DNA of 64,000 bases. Source: Chondromyces crocatus. Its GTDB lineage: Bacteria; Myxococcota_A; Polyangia; Polyangiales; Polyangiaceae. A program made the translations under genes and the position numbers. The notes under the pieces are model-generated. The model was not told where the DNA came from. It worked only from the letters and a program-made list of their open reading frames with translations, and ran no database searches. Position 1 is the stretch's first letter, and each line of letters begins with the position of its first letter. Shown here piece by piece: positions 28,695 through 39,300 of this stretch. The DNA is taken from contig NZ_CP012159.1 in the NCBI RefSeq assembly GCF_001189295.1, forward strand, positions 1,812,001 to 1,876,000, given 5' to 3'.

Positions 28695-30347
28695 TCATCG
28701 TGCGAGCGCGAACCGCACCGCTTCTCCTGGCCGTCGACGCGCGAGCTGCGCTTGCCTGGTGGGTCGCACGACAGCGAGCACCGGATACCCGCCCGTCACG
28801 GGATGGTCAGGACCGAGAACGATCGGCGTGCCATCCGTCGTCACCTGCACGGCGCCGCGCACCATGGGCGCAGGGAGCGCGAGATCCGGCCCTTCACGCG
28901 GCACGCGCGCCCCTTCGAGCCGCATGCCGACGCGATCGACGTGGCGTGAAACGTGCCAGGTTCCGTCGACCAGCGCATCGAGGGCACCCGGAGGAAACCG
29001 GTCCACGTGTGGTCCAGGATCCAGCGTGATGCACTCCTCGTGCTCCCCGCTTCCGTCGGGGTTCCCGCCTCCGCCTTCCTTGCCGATTCCGCCGCGCTCT
29101 TCGCGCTCGTCGTCCGCACCATCTCTGCGACTCTCCTGGTGCGTCTCGCCCACGAGCAGTCGATCCCTGCGCCGCAACGGGCGCCCCTCGAACCCACCCA
29201 GCCCCGCCGCGAGCAAGGTGGCGCGCGCCCCGAGCTGCACCGGCACGTCGATGCCCCCTTGCACCGCCAGGTAGCGCACCGCGACGTCACTCGACGGAAC
29301 GCGCAGCCGCTCTCCATCGCTCAACCGGACGGCGCGCGCCCCGTCGATGGACACCACCACCTCTCCGACCGCCTGGACCTCCAGACTCCCCAGCGGAATC
29401 TCGATGGCTGCGGCGTTCGACGGGTTGCCCACCGCGCGGTTCGCTGCCGCGTGCGTCGTCGCGTCGAGCGGGCCCGAGGGCGGCAGCCCCTGAGACAGTC
29501 GCCCTGGCCGACCTCCATCCTGGATCGTCGCCACCGCCGACACCGCCACGAGATCGAGCGCGCGCTGCCCCGAGCTTGCACCCTGCACGGCACGAGACCC
29601 GCCCGCCGTCCCACGCGCCCCTGGGCTCACCGCTGCGTGCTCGCTCGACGGCACCTCCGCCCGCGCGAAGCGCACCCGATCGCCAGGCGCGAACAGCATC
29701 GCGGGCTCTCGGCCAGGATCGAACGGCGTCACCCCGAGGGCGCGGCCGAGCAACCACCAGCCCCCGGGTGAAGCGCGCGGATAGATCCCCGTGAACCCTC
29801 CCGCGACCGCCACGCTCCCCGCGGGCACGCTCGCCCTCGGCGACCCTCGCCGCGGCAGCGAGAGCCGCGGCGCCACGCCACTGCAATACGCGAAGCCCGG
29901 CAGAAAGCCGAGCAGCTCCACCACCACCTCGGCGCCCGTGTGCAGCGCGATCACCTCCTCCGGCGACACACCGAGCAGGGTCGCCACCTCGGTGAGATCC
30001 GGCCCGTCGTAGACCACCGACACCACGTGGTGGCGCACCGTGGCCTCGGCCTCGCGCCCCGACGGAAGCGCTGCCGCGGACGCGCTCACCCCTTCGCTGC
30101 CCGCCGCGCGCTGCGTCCCGGCCGCCCCAAGCGCCTCCAGCGCCAGCGCCTCCACATCCACCCCACGCGCGATGTCCGTGACCAGGATCGCCCCCGCCCC
30201 GACCACCACCTCCAGCGCCCGCGCGCCCAGCCGCTCGCGCAGCGCTGCCGCCGCAGCGTGCGTCCGCGTCGCGCGATCCGGTGCCTTCTCCAGCCCCAGA
30301 TCGACGTAGAGCCCCCGCTCCCCGTAAGGCGTCCAGCGTCCGCTCAT
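28695..30347 (-). CDS. pxpBC: 5-oxoprolinase subunits PxpB-PxpC fusion
   Basis: ATG 30347 is preceded by a strong AAGGAGG. The 550-residue product fuses two proteins that are separate in most bacteria. The N-terminal half (about 1-225) is PxpB/KipI-like, with YGERGLYVDLGLE, a conserved HTGAEVVVELLGFLPGFAY and LPRRGSPRASVPAGSVAVAG. The C-terminal half (about 265-545) is PxpC/KipA-like, with VSAVATIQDGGRPGRLSQG, DATTHAAANRAVGNP and a conserved end GYPVLAVV. Together with PxpA it would form the ATP-dependent 5-oxoprolinase that opens pyroglutamate to glutamate. A low-complexity Asp/Glu/Gly-rich insertion of about 35 residues (around RRDGADDEREERGG) lies in the PxpC half. pxpA lies 49 bp upstream on the same strand. 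Confidence 0.9.
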   Translation of the reverse strand: MSGRWTPYGERGLYVDLGLEKAPDRATRTHAAAAALRERLGARALEVVVGAGAILVTDIARGVDVEALALEALGAAGTQRAAGSEGVSASAAALPSGREAEATVRHHVVSVVYDGPDLTEVATLLGVSPEEVIALHTGAEVVVELLGFLPGFAYCSGVAPRLSLPRRGSPRASVPAGSVAVAGGFTGIYPRASPGGWWLLGRALGVTPFDPGREPAMLFAPGDRVRFARAEVPSSEHAAVSPGARGTAGGSRAVQGASSGQRALDLVAVSAVATIQDGGRPGRLSQGLPPSGPLDATTHAAANRAVGNPSNAAAIEIPLGSLEVQAVGEVVVSIDGARAVRLSDGERLRVPSSDVAVRYLAVQGGIDVPVQLGARATLLAAGLGGFEGRPLRRRDRLLVGETHQESRRDGADDEREERGGIGKEGGGGNPDGSGEHEECITLDPGPHVDRFPPGALDALVDGTWHVSRHVDRVGMRLEGARVPREGPDLALPAPMVRGAVQVTTDGTPIVLGPDHPVTGGYPVLAVVRPTRQAQLARRRPGEAVRFALAR

Positions 30348-30396
30348 CGCGCGCCTCCTTCCCCGGGTCTCCCCGGTCTTCCCGGTTCTCTCCGCC

Positions 30397-31161
30397 TCAG
30401 CCCCGCTCCCCCGGCTTGGTCCCCCCCGCGGCTGCCACCTGGGTCGATGCCGCTGCCGGCCCCGCCGCTGCACCGAGCAATCCCCGCGCCGCCAGCGCCT
30501 CGCGCACCGCCCGCGCGATGTGTTCCGAGCCGGGCGTATCGCCGTGAACGCACAGCGTCTCGAGCCCTCCCGCGTCCGCGAGCCGCAGCGCCTGCGCCAC
30601 CGCCGCGGCGGGCTCGACGAGCAGCGCCCCGGGCGCACTGCGCGGAAGCAACCGCCCTTCCGCATCGTAGCCGCGGTCTGCGAACCCCTCTCGCTCGTAC
30701 CGCAGCCCCAGCGCCTCGGCCTCTGCGGCGAGCGACCCCCAGGGCGGCCCCACCACGATCTCCAGCGACCCCCCGAGCCCCTCCACCGCGCCGCCGAGTG
30801 CCGCCCGCGCCCGCGCCGGATCCTGCGCCGCGTCCCCGTAGAGCGCCCCGTGCAGCTTCACCCGCCGCACGCGCACCCCGGCCACCTCCGCCACGACCTG
30901 CAGCGCCGCGCACTGGGATCGCACCGACGCCCGCAGCACCTCCTCCGGCAGCTCCAAGCTCACCCGTCCGAACCCCTCGCGGTCCGGGTACGAGGGGTGC
31001 GCCGCCACCTCGGTGCCCGCAGCGCGAGCCAGCTCCAGCGCGCGCTCCATCGAGGCCTGATTCCCTGCGTGACCGCCGCACGCGACGTTGACCACCGTGG
31101 CGAGCGCGTAGAGCGCCTCCGGCTCGCCGGGGAGTTCACCGAGATCGATGTTGAGGTCCAT
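30397..31161 (-). CDS. pxpA: 5-oxoprolinase subunit PxpA (LamB/YcsF family)
   Basis: The 254-residue protein from ATG 31161 begins MDLNIDLGELPGEPEALYAL and continues VVNVACGGHAGN, AAHPSYPDREGFGR, VRRVKLHGALYGD and ETLCVHGDTPGS, all typical of the LamB/YcsF family. PxpA works with PxpB and PxpC in ATP-dependent hydrolysis of 5-oxoproline. The conserved metal or catalytic Asp and His residues (NIDLGE, GGHAGN, HGD) are retained. The normal order here is pxpA then fused pxpBC, 49 bp apart, so they form one operon. The C-terminus ends in an Ala/Gly-rich tail longer than usual. A much longer open frame upstream is a composition artefact. Upstream, a 22-bp tandem repeat separates it from divergent kup. 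Confidence 0.93.
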   Translation of the reverse strand: MDLNIDLGELPGEPEALYALATVVNVACGGHAGNQASMERALELARAAGTEVAAHPSYPDREGFGRVSLELPEEVLRASVRSQCAALQVVAEVAGVRVRRVKLHGALYGDAAQDPARARAALGGAVEGLGGSLEIVVGPPWGSLAAEAEALGLRYEREGFADRGYDAEGRLLPRSAPGALLVEPAAAVAQALRLADAGGLETLCVHGDTPGSEHIARAVREALAARGLLGAAAGPAAASTQVAAAGGTKPGERG

Positions 31162-31200
31162 GGGATGACCAGAGCATACCCCCACCGCCCAGGACCACCC

Positions 31201-31281
31201 TCGTGGCGCCCTGCACGAAGGCTCGTGGCGCCCTGCACGAAGGCTCGTGGCGCCCTGCACGAAGGCTCGTGGCGCCCTGCG
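31201..31281. repeat. 22-bp tandem repeat in the pxpA-kup divergent intergenic region
   Basis: Three perfect copies and a partial fourth of a 22-bp unit starting TCGTGGCGCCCTGCACGAAG. Each contains a short inverted repeat (CGTG...CACG) and a GGCGCC palindrome. The array occupies nearly half of the 180-bp region between the divergent starts, so it could be a protein-binding or DNA-structure element affecting both promoters. Confidence 0.9.
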
Positions 31282-31341
31282 CGCGAGGCCCCGCCCTGAC
31301 GCCCGGTCGCGCCCAGGTGTAGCCTTGTCCGAGGGGGGACG

Positions 31342-33330
31342 ATGCACGAACGAGGCAAGCCAGACGAGGCGAACCGCTTTCCTCCGCGGCCACCGCACCC
31401 CTATCTCCCCCGACGCTACGGCGAGCACGCCCACGAGCCGGCGCGCCACACCCCGGGCAGCTTGAGCGTCCTCTCGCTCGGCGCCCTCGGCGTCGTCTTC
31501 GGCGACATCGGCACGAGCCCCCTCTACGCCCTCAAGGAGTGCGTCAACCCGCCTCACGGCGTCAGCCCCACCGAGCCCCACGTGCTCGGCGTCCTCTCCC
31601 TCGTCTTCTGGTCGCTGATCCTCGTCGTCACGGTCAAGTACCTCACGTTCATCTCCCGTGCCGACAACGAGGGCGAAGGCGGCGTCCTCGCCCTGCTCGC
31701 CCTCGTCCCTGCCGAGCTGCGCCCCATGGAGTCGGCGCGGCTCGGCGTCGTCCCCGCCCTCGTGCTCTTCGGCGCGGCGCTGCTCTACGGCGACGGCGTG
31801 ATCACCCCCGCCATCTCCGTGCTCAGCGCCGTCGAGGGCCTGGAGATCGCCACCCCCTCCCTCCAGCGCGCCGTCCTCCCGCTGACCTGCGCCATCCTTC
31901 TCGGCCTCTTCTCCGTGCAGAAACGCGGCACGGCCGGCATCGGCAAGGTCTTCGGCCCCATCATGGTGCTCTGGTTCGTCACCCTCGGCGTCCTCGGTGG
32001 GGTCCACCTCGTGCGGAACCCGGCGGTCCTCCAGGCGCTCGACCCGCTCCACGCCGTGCGCTTCTTCCGCGACAACGGCGCCCATGGCGCAGGCATCCTC
32101 GGCGCCGTCGTCCTCGTCATCACCGGAGGCGAGGCCCTGTACGCCGACATGGGCCACTTCGGCCGCGTGCCCATCAAGCTCGCCTGGTACACGGTCGCGC
32201 TCCCGGGCCTCGTGCTCAACTACTTCGGCCAGGGCGCGAACCTCCTGCTCCACCCCGAGGCCGCCGCGAACCCCTTCTACGCCCTCGTCCCCCGAGGCGC
32301 CGCCACCTACGCCCTCGTCGCCCTCGCCACCGCCGCGACGATCATCGCCTCCCAGGCCCTCATCTCCGGCGCGTACTCGCTCACCCACCAGGCCGTGCAG
32401 CTCGGCTACCTCCCGAGGACCCGCATCAAGCACACCTCCTCGCAGGCCGAGGGCCAGATCTACATCGCCGAGGTCAACTGGATCCTCGCCGCCGGCTGCA
32501 TCGCGCTCGTGCTGATGTTCCAGCAGTCGACCCGCCTCGCTGCCGCGTACGGCATCGCCGTGACCGGCACCATGGCGATCACCTCGATCACCTACGGCGT
32601 CGTCGCGCGCCGCACCTGGCGCTGGCCCTGGATCAAGGTGTTGCCCTTGCTCGCGTTCTTCCTCGCGCTCGACCTGCCCTTCTTCGCGGCGAACCTCGTC
32701 AAGATCCACGACGGCGGCTACGTCCCGCTGCTGATCGCTGCCGTGATCTTCACGATGATGGTCACCTGGAAGCGAGGCCGCGCCTACCTCGCCGACAGCG
32801 TCGACCGGCTCCTCGCCCCCATCGGCGACTTCCTCGCCCGCGTCCGCGCCCCCGGGGGCCCGGTCCGCGTCTCGGGCACCGCCGTCTTTCTCACCACGCG
32901 CCCCGTGGATGCGCCGCCCATCCTCACGCACCACGTGGAGCGCAACAAATCCCTGCACGAGAGCGTCGTCCTGCTCACCGTCTGCACCGAGCGCGCCCCT
33001 CGCATCCACATCGATCGACGGGTCGAAGTCGAGCACCTCTCGTGTGGCTTCTACCGGGTGCTCATCCACTCCGGTTTCATGGAAGGGACGCGCGTCCCGG
33101 TGCTCCTCCGGCACGCCCAGAAGGCGGGCGCACTCCCCGAGGGCGTGAACCTCTCGGACGTCACCTATTACCTCGGCCGCGAGACCTTCCTCGCGACCGA
33201 AAAAGGGAGAATGGGGCGATTCTCGGAAGGTCTCTTCGGCTTCATGGTGCGCAATGCCAGCTCGGCGAGCGCGCACTTCCATTTGCCCTCGGAGCAGGTC
33301 GTCGAGCTCGGCATCCAGCTCGACCTGTAG
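31342..33330 (+). CDS. kup: KUP-family potassium uptake transporter
   Basis: The 662-residue protein starts at ATG 31342 after GAGGGGGG. After a cytoplasmic tail of about 40 residues it shows the KUP signature LSLGALGVVFGDIGTSPLYALKE, then LSLVFWSLILVVTVKYLTFISRADNEGEGG and LLYGDGVITPAISVLSAVEG. About 12 hydrophobic helices extend to about residue 475, followed by a C-terminal cytoplasmic domain (GTAVFLTTRPVDAPPILTHHVERNKSLHE). The family imports K+ with protons, mainly under low external K+ or acid conditions. It stands alone, diverging from the 5-oxoprolinase operon. No KdpFABC or Trk genes are nearby. I see no lost motif. Confidence 0.95.
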   Translation: MHERGKPDEANRFPPRPPHPYLPRRYGEHAHEPARHTPGSLSVLSLGALGVVFGDIGTSPLYALKECVNPPHGVSPTEPHVLGVLSLVFWSLILVVTVKYLTFISRADNEGEGGVLALLALVPAELRPMESARLGVVPALVLFGAALLYGDGVITPAISVLSAVEGLEIATPSLQRAVLPLTCAILLGLFSVQKRGTAGIGKVFGPIMVLWFVTLGVLGGVHLVRNPAVLQALDPLHAVRFFRDNGAHGAGILGAVVLVITGGEALYADMGHFGRVPIKLAWYTVALPGLVLNYFGQGANLLLHPEAAANPFYALVPRGAATYALVALATAATIIASQALISGAYSLTHQAVQLGYLPRTRIKHTSSQAEGQIYIAEVNWILAAGCIALVLMFQQSTRLAAAYGIAVTGTMAITSITYGVVARRTWRWPWIKVLPLLAFFLALDLPFFAANLVKIHDGGYVPLLIAAVIFTMMVTWKRGRAYLADSVDRLLAPIGDFLARVRAPGGPVRVSGTAVFLTTRPVDAPPILTHHVERNKSLHESVVLLTVCTERAPRIHIDRRVEVEHLSCGFYRVLIHSGFMEGTRVPVLLRHAQKAGALPEGVNLSDVTYYLGRETFLATEKGRMGRFSEGLFGFMVRNASSASAHFHLPSEQVVELGIQLDL

Positions 33331-33520
33331 CCCGATCCGCGGCTCGAACGGCGGGGAGGCACGTCCTGCCGACAAACGAAGCCGTCCATCCTGGGCCCGG
33401 ATCGCCCTGCTTCGCGCATTCTGCTCGGGGCGGCGCGCTTGACGCAGATGGCTGGCTCGCGGATACGCTTTGCGGGATCGTGCGGTCTCGAACGTGCTTT
33501 TGCAGCAGGATGAGGTGGGT

Positions 33521-36118
33521 ATGAGGCGGCGAATGCGCTGGTTGGGGTCTGTCGCGCTGTTGGCTGGCATTGCTGGATGCGGGACGGCATCGGAGGTCGG
33601 GGTCGAAGAGCCGGGGCAAGCGACGTTCGACGTCGACGAGCTGACGGAGCTGTACCTCGTGGAGTTCGAGGAGCCCTCGATCACCCGCGGTGGCACCGAG
33701 GCCGTGCTCGACCTGGAGCGGAGCGCGTTCCGCTCGAGCGCCGCGAACCGCGGCCTCCGTTACCGGGAGCGGTTCACCTTCAACCGGCTCTGGAACGGCT
33801 TCTCCGTCGAGGTGGGCGTGGCCGACGCCGCCGATCTCGCGCGCCTCCAGAACGTGAAGGCCGTCTTCCCCATGGTCCACTTCGAGCCCGACGGCGGTGA
33901 CGACGGCCCCGGCAACACCTCCAACCCCGAGATGGCGAGCGCGATCACCATGACCGGCGCCGCCACCGTGCGGCAAGACCTCGGGCTGACGGGTGAAGGC
34001 GTCGTCGTCGCCGTCATCGACTCGGGCATCGACTACGACCACCCCGACCTCGGCAACGGCTGCTTCGGCCCGGGCTGCCGCGTCGCCTACGGCTACGACT
34101 TCGTGGGGGACGCCTTCAACAGCCAGAACTCCAGCTCCCGCCCCGTGCCCGACCCCTATCCCGACGACTGTGGCGGCCACGGCACCCACGTCGCCGGCAT
34201 CATCGGCGCGAGTGGCGTCATCACCGGCGTCGCCCCCGAGGCGACCCTCGCTGGCTACCGCGTGTTCGGCTGCTCCGGCTCGACCAGCGCCGACATCATG
34301 ATCGCCGCCATGGAGCGCGCCCGGAACGACGGCGCCCGCGTGGTGAACATGAGCATCGGTTCCCCCTTCGCCTGGCCCGAGTACCCGACCGCCGTCGCCG
34401 CCGACCAGCTCGTCGAGGATGGCGTCGTGGTGGTCACCTCCGGCGGCAACTCCGGCACCAGCGGCCTCTGGGCCACCGGCGCACCGGGCACCGGCAAGCG
34501 CGTGATCGCCACCGCCGCCGTCATCAATCTCAAGTCCACCGCGCCCACGTTCGAGGTCGAGCAGACGCTGTACTCCTACAACCAGGCCACGGCCTCGGCG
34601 CTCCCGCCCTCCAGCGGCTCCTTCCCGCTCGTGCGCACCGGCGCTGCCGTTCCCGAGAGCGAGGGCTGCGCCGACCTCCCTGCGGGCGCCCTCGCCGGCA
34701 AGGTGGTGCTCGTCCGACGCGGCGGCTGCACGTTCCACGTCAAGGCCTTGATCGCGCAGAACGCGGGCGCCGCCGCGGCGATCATCTACAACAACCAGGG
34801 CGGCTCCCTCTCGCCCACCGTCGCGGGCACCCCGGCGATCACCATCCCCGTCGTGGCCATCTCCCAGGACCTCGGCGACGCGCTCAACGCGGCCATCGGC
34901 CAGGGCGCGAACACCCTGAACTGGAGCCAGCAGGTCATCTCCACCCCGGCCGACGGGGCGAACATGATCGCGTCCTACAGCTCGTACGGGATGACCGCCG
35001 AGCTGGATCTCAAGCCCGACATCGCTGCTCCTGGCGAGTACATCTGGTCCACCTACCCGCTGGAGCTGGGCGGGTACTCCTCCCAGGGCGGCACCTCCAT
35101 GGCCTCGCCCCACGTCGCCGGCACCGTCGCCCTGCTCCTCCAGGGCCGCTCCGGCATCCCTGCCTGGCAGGTGCGCGACGTCCTCCAGAACTCCGCGGTT
35201 CCCGTGGCCTTCCGCGAGAACGTCGCCAGCGGCCTGCCCGACCACACCTTCCGTCAGGGCGCCGGCATGGTCCGCATCGATCGCGCCATCGCGTCGACGG
35301 TGTTCGTCACCCCGGGCAAGCTCTCCCTCGGTGAGGACCTCCCCGCGCCGCACGCCGTGACGCTGCACCTCCAGAACGTCGGCGACACCGAGCAGACCTA
35401 CACCGTCTCGCACCTCGACGCGCCCTCGGCGACCGGCAACCACTTCACCCCGACGAAGCTCATCACCAACTTCGCCACCGTGACGCCCGCGACCCCGACG
35501 GTCACCGTCCCCGCCGGCGGCACCGCCGACCTCGAGGTCGCCATCAGCTCCAACCCGGCGATGCCCGAAGGCACCCTCTACGGCGGCTACGTGGTCCTCA
35601 CCCCCCAGACGCCCCCCGCCCACGGCGACGGCGTGCTGCGCATCCCCTTCGCTGGCTACAAGGGTGACTACCAGCTCATCCCCACCATCGACCCCAACAA
35701 CAACGGCTACCCCTGGCTCGCGCGCCACTCGGGCAGCAGCGACGCCAACGGCCGGCCCATCTTCACCAACCAGCCCAACGGCGGCACCTTCTCGTCCTTC
35801 AGCGGGACCGACCTGCCCTACGTCGTCGCGTTCATCAACCACAGCCCCCGCAAGCTGATCCTCGACGTCTTCGAGGCGACCACCCAGAAGCCCTGGGGCC
35901 GCGCCCGCGAGGTCGACTACGTGTTCCAGAACGCGGCGGCCACCGACTACAGCTACTACTCGTGGAACGGCACCACGACGCTCAACAAGAAGTCGGTCAA
36001 GGTGCCCAACGGCCGCTACATCATCAAGATGAAGCTGCTCCGCGCCCTCGGTGACGAGAACAACCCGGCGCACTGGGACAACTGGACCTCGCCCGTCATC
36101 ACCATCAACCGACCCTGA
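33521..36118 (+). CDS. Secreted subtilisin-like serine protease (S8) with PA domain
   Basis: ATG 33521 follows a GAGGTGG and starts a lipoprotein signal ending at Cys20 (GIAGC); the frame extends upstream but without a signal peptide. The 865-residue product has an I9-type propeptide region (about 45-125: LYLVEFEEPSITRGG, NGFSVEVGVADAADLARL). The catalytic domain shows Asp167 (VAVIDSGIDYDHPDLG), His220 (GGHGTHVAGIIG) and Ser526 (GGTSMASPHVAGTVALL). A PA domain is inserted at about 370-450 (LAGKVVLVRRGGCTFHVKAL). The C-terminal 280 residues are beta-rich (Fn3-like, TVTVPAGGTADLEVAIS). The triad is complete, so it should be an active surface or secreted protease, plausibly for prey or protein degradation. 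A convergent terminator region follows. Confidence 0.94.
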   Translation: MRRRMRWLGSVALLAGIAGCGTASEVGVEEPGQATFDVDELTELYLVEFEEPSITRGGTEAVLDLERSAFRSSAANRGLRYRERFTFNRLWNGFSVEVGVADAADLARLQNVKAVFPMVHFEPDGGDDGPGNTSNPEMASAITMTGAATVRQDLGLTGEGVVVAVIDSGIDYDHPDLGNGCFGPGCRVAYGYDFVGDAFNSQNSSSRPVPDPYPDDCGGHGTHVAGIIGASGVITGVAPEATLAGYRVFGCSGSTSADIMIAAMERARNDGARVVNMSIGSPFAWPEYPTAVAADQLVEDGVVVVTSGGNSGTSGLWATGAPGTGKRVIATAAVINLKSTAPTFEVEQTLYSYNQATASALPPSSGSFPLVRTGAAVPESEGCADLPAGALAGKVVLVRRGGCTFHVKALIAQNAGAAAAIIYNNQGGSLSPTVAGTPAITIPVVAISQDLGDALNAAIGQGANTLNWSQQVISTPADGANMIASYSSYGMTAELDLKPDIAAPGEYIWSTYPLELGGYSSQGGTSMASPHVAGTVALLLQGRSGIPAWQVRDVLQNSAVPVAFRENVASGLPDHTFRQGAGMVRIDRAIASTVFVTPGKLSLGEDLPAPHAVTLHLQNVGDTEQTYTVSHLDAPSATGNHFTPTKLITNFATVTPATPTVTVPAGGTADLEVAISSNPAMPEGTLYGGYVVLTPQTPPAHGDGVLRIPFAGYKGDYQLIPTIDPNNNGYPWLARHSGSSDANGRPIFTNQPNGGTFSSFSGTDLPYVVAFINHSPRKLILDVFEATTQKPWGRAREVDYVFQNAAATDYSYYSWNGTTTLNKKSVKVPNGRYIIKMKLLRALGDENNPAHWDNWTSPVITINRP

Positions 36119-36187
36119 GGCTTCACCGGCGAGGGGCCTCGCGCCCTCGCCGCCTGCCCCCTCGGCGACCCACCTCGCGATGAAACG

Positions 36188-36279
36188 CCGGCCTCCCGCC
36201 CCTCGGCGAGGCCGGGGCCATCGCGGCCTTCCCGAAACGAAAAGGCCGGCCCTCCGCATGTCGGAGAGACCGGCCTCTT
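36188..36279. terminator. Paired GC-rich hairpins between convergent genes
   Basis: CCGGCCTC (36188-36195) pairs with GAGGCCGG (36208-36215). About 25 bp further on, AAAGGCCGG (36241-36249) pairs with CCGGCCTCTT (36270-36279), with an inner CCTCCG/CGGAGA stem. The second has an A-run on one side and CTTC on the other, so it may act in both directions. It sits between the S8 protease and the minus-strand cysteine-rich protein gene. Confidence 0.7.
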
Positions 36280-36343
36280 CACCCTGCGCAGCCACCTCCA
36301 CCGCGGCGCGTTCAGCGCGCGGCGGAGGGCGTCACGCGCTCGT

Positions 36344-39300
36344 TCAGCGGATGGTGACCGCCAGGCGGTAGTCGAACTGCCCGTTCGGATCGCCGGGCTC
36401 CTGCACGAACGGCGAGGCCAGCACCTGCAGGTAGTACCTCCCCGAGAGCGCCCCCGCGAACGGGTCGTGCGCCGGGGTCCCGATGCCGTCCATCCGCGCG
36501 CAGAACCCGCGGCCGCCGTCGTCGTCGAACCCGATCTCCTGGCCGGCCGCGTCGTACAGCACCAGGTAGCTGTCGGCCTCGCCCGACTCGCAGGTCTTCG
36601 CGTCGCCCTCGATGATCTCCGCGCGCAGCGACTTGCCCGCCGGCACGTTGATCTCGAAGAAGTCCGAGTCCTCGTTGTCGAGGTGCCCGCCGAACACGTA
36701 CACCTCGGCGCCCGTCAGCGGGTTCGCCATGCTCAGCACGTCGTTCACCTCGGCCTCGGCGCCGCCGCTCGCCACCTGGGCCACCTGGAGCGCGTACGCT
36801 GCGATGGCTGCGTCGTTCCCGCGCTCCTCCACCTGCACGTAGTACGTCCCGGCTTCGAGGTGCACCATCAAGGCCGAGCAGGTCGACACCCCGCTGTTGT
36901 CGTCGTCGTAGAGCGCCACCCCGGCCGCGTCGAACAGCCGCAGCGTGGTCGCCATGCTGACGCAGGTCCGCGCCGTCCCGTCGAAGGTCTCGAACCGGAA
37001 CACCCCGTCCTGCGCGAGCTGGAGGCGGAACAGGTCGAGGTCTCCCGCCGCCGCGATGCTGCCGGTGATCAGCGCCGAGCCCGTGAGCTGGAGCGAGGAA
37101 GCGTCGGCCGCAGCCGCGGTGTTGTTGGGCTCCACCTCGGGCTGCGTCTCGAGCTGGCAGGTGGCGCTGCAGCCGTCGCCGGGCGTGGTGTTGCCGTCGT
37201 CGCACTGCTCCGCGCCATCGATGTACCCGTCACCGCAGGTCGGCACCCGCTGGCAGTCCGCCGTGCAGCCCGGGCCGCCGTCGCACGCCTCGCTGCCCTC
37301 CACGACCCCGTTGCCGCAGCTCGCGGTGACCGCGATCTCCAGCCGGTAGACCGGGATGATGGTGTTGTTCCCGAAGTCCTCCACGTCGACGTAGTAGGTC
37401 CCGGGCTGGAGGCGCCGCGCCCCTGCGTGCGTCGTGCCGGAGATGCGCGAGCAGGTGTCGATCCCGCCGTCGTCCGCGGACGCGATCACCGTCTGCCCGT
37501 CGGTCCCGAGCAGGAAGATGTACGTGTCGACGTTGTTGCAGGAGCCTGGCCCGTTGCCGTCGTACGTCTCGATCCGCACGTCCGACAGCGCGGTCAGCGT
37601 GAAGGCGAAGTAGTCGACGTCGTTGCCCGGGTTGATCGAGCCCTGGATCAGCGCGTAGGGCGTGACCGGCCCGTTCGCCGTGGCCGACGTCCCGTTCGGC
37701 TCCGTCTCCAGGAACAGCTCGCGCATGCACGAGGAGTCGCAGCCGTCGCCGCTCACCGTGTTGCCGTCGTCGCACTGCTCGGGGCCATCGACGAACCCGT
37801 CACCGCACACCGGCACCCGGTCGCAGGTCGCCGTGCAGGAGGGCCCGCCGTCGCAGGTCTCCGCGCCCTCGATCACGCCGTTGCCGCAGAGCGCGTTGTA
37901 CTCCACGAGCAGCGTGTAGGCCGGGATGAGGTCGTTGTTCAGGTAGTCCTCGACCTTGACGAAGTAGGTCCCCGCGGGCACGTGCCGTGCTGCCGCGTCG
38001 CTCCCCTTGCGCGAGTCGATGGCGCCGCAGGAATTCACGCCGCCCTGGTCCCGGCGCAGCAGCACCGTCGTCCCGTCGGTCCCGTAGAGGGTGACCACCG
38101 TGTCGATCGGGGCCGCGCAGGTGCTCGGCCCGTTGCCGTCGAAGGTCGAGATCCGGAGGTCCGCCGTGGCAGGCACCTCGATCGCGAAGTAGTCGACGTC
38201 GCCGACCGGGTTGATCGCGCCACCGAGCAGCACCGGCGCGCTGTGAGGCCCGCTCGCCGTCGCCGCCGTATCGTTCGGCTCCTGCTCCGCGATCAGCTCG
38301 TACTGGCAGGTGGCGTCGCAGCCGTCGCCATCGACCGTGTTGCCGTCGTCGCACTGCTCCCCGCCGTCGACGAACCCGTCACCGCACTCCGCGATGCGCT
38401 GGCAGTCCTGCGCGCACCCGGGCGTGCCATCGCACTGCTCCGAGCCCTCGACCACACCGTCGCCGCAGAGCGCGTCGTAGCTGACCACCAGCTCGTAGCC
38501 GGGGATCGCCAGCGCCGCCGAGCCGACCCGCACGTAGTACGCGCCCGCGGCGAGCCGCGACGCCGCCCCGCCGGCGATGAGCGAGCACGCCCCGGGGCCG
38601 CTGTCGTCGTCCTCCGCGAGCTGCGTCGTGCCGTCGCCCGCGAACAGGGCCAGCGCCGTGTCGATGTTCAAGCAGGTCCGCGACCCGCTCGCGTCGTAGG
38701 TCGCGATCCGCAGATCGGAGGTGGCCGGCACCTCGATCCGGTACCAGTCCTGGTCCGACGCCGGCGTGATCGCGCCGCGGACCAGAACGTCGGGCGAGAA
38801 CGGCCCGTCCGCCGTCGCTGCCGTGTTGTTCGGCTCGCTCTCGGTGAAGGTGTCGACCTGGCAGGTGGCGCTGCACCCGTCGAGGTTCACCTGGTTGCCA
38901 TCGTCGCAGTCCTCGTCCCCCGCGATGATCCCGTCGCCGCACACCGTGGCGCAGGCGCTCGGGGAGCCACTGCACGCATACCCGGGCTCGACCGTGCAGG
39001 TGGCGCTGCACCCATCACCGGCGACGATATTGCCGTCGTCACAGGCCTCGCCCGCGCCGACCACGCCATCGCCGCAGAAGCCGGGGATCACGACGCCGCC
39101 AGCACCCCCTTCGCCGCCACCTTCACCCCCAGCGCCGCCGGTGCCGCCGGTGCCGCCCATGCCGCCGGTGCCGCCCATGCCGCCGGTGCCGCCCATGCCG
39201 CCGGTGCCGCCGGTGCCGCCCATGCCGCCGGTGCCACCCATGCCGCCGGTGCCGCCCTCACCGCCAGTGCCACCCATGCCGCCGGTGCCGCCCTCACCGC

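Noticed and set aside
31162-33696. Upstream extension of pxpA antisense to kup
   Set aside because: The open frame crosses the 22-bp repeats and the whole kup gene in antisense. pxpA has a good family N-terminus at 31161, so the extension is not real.
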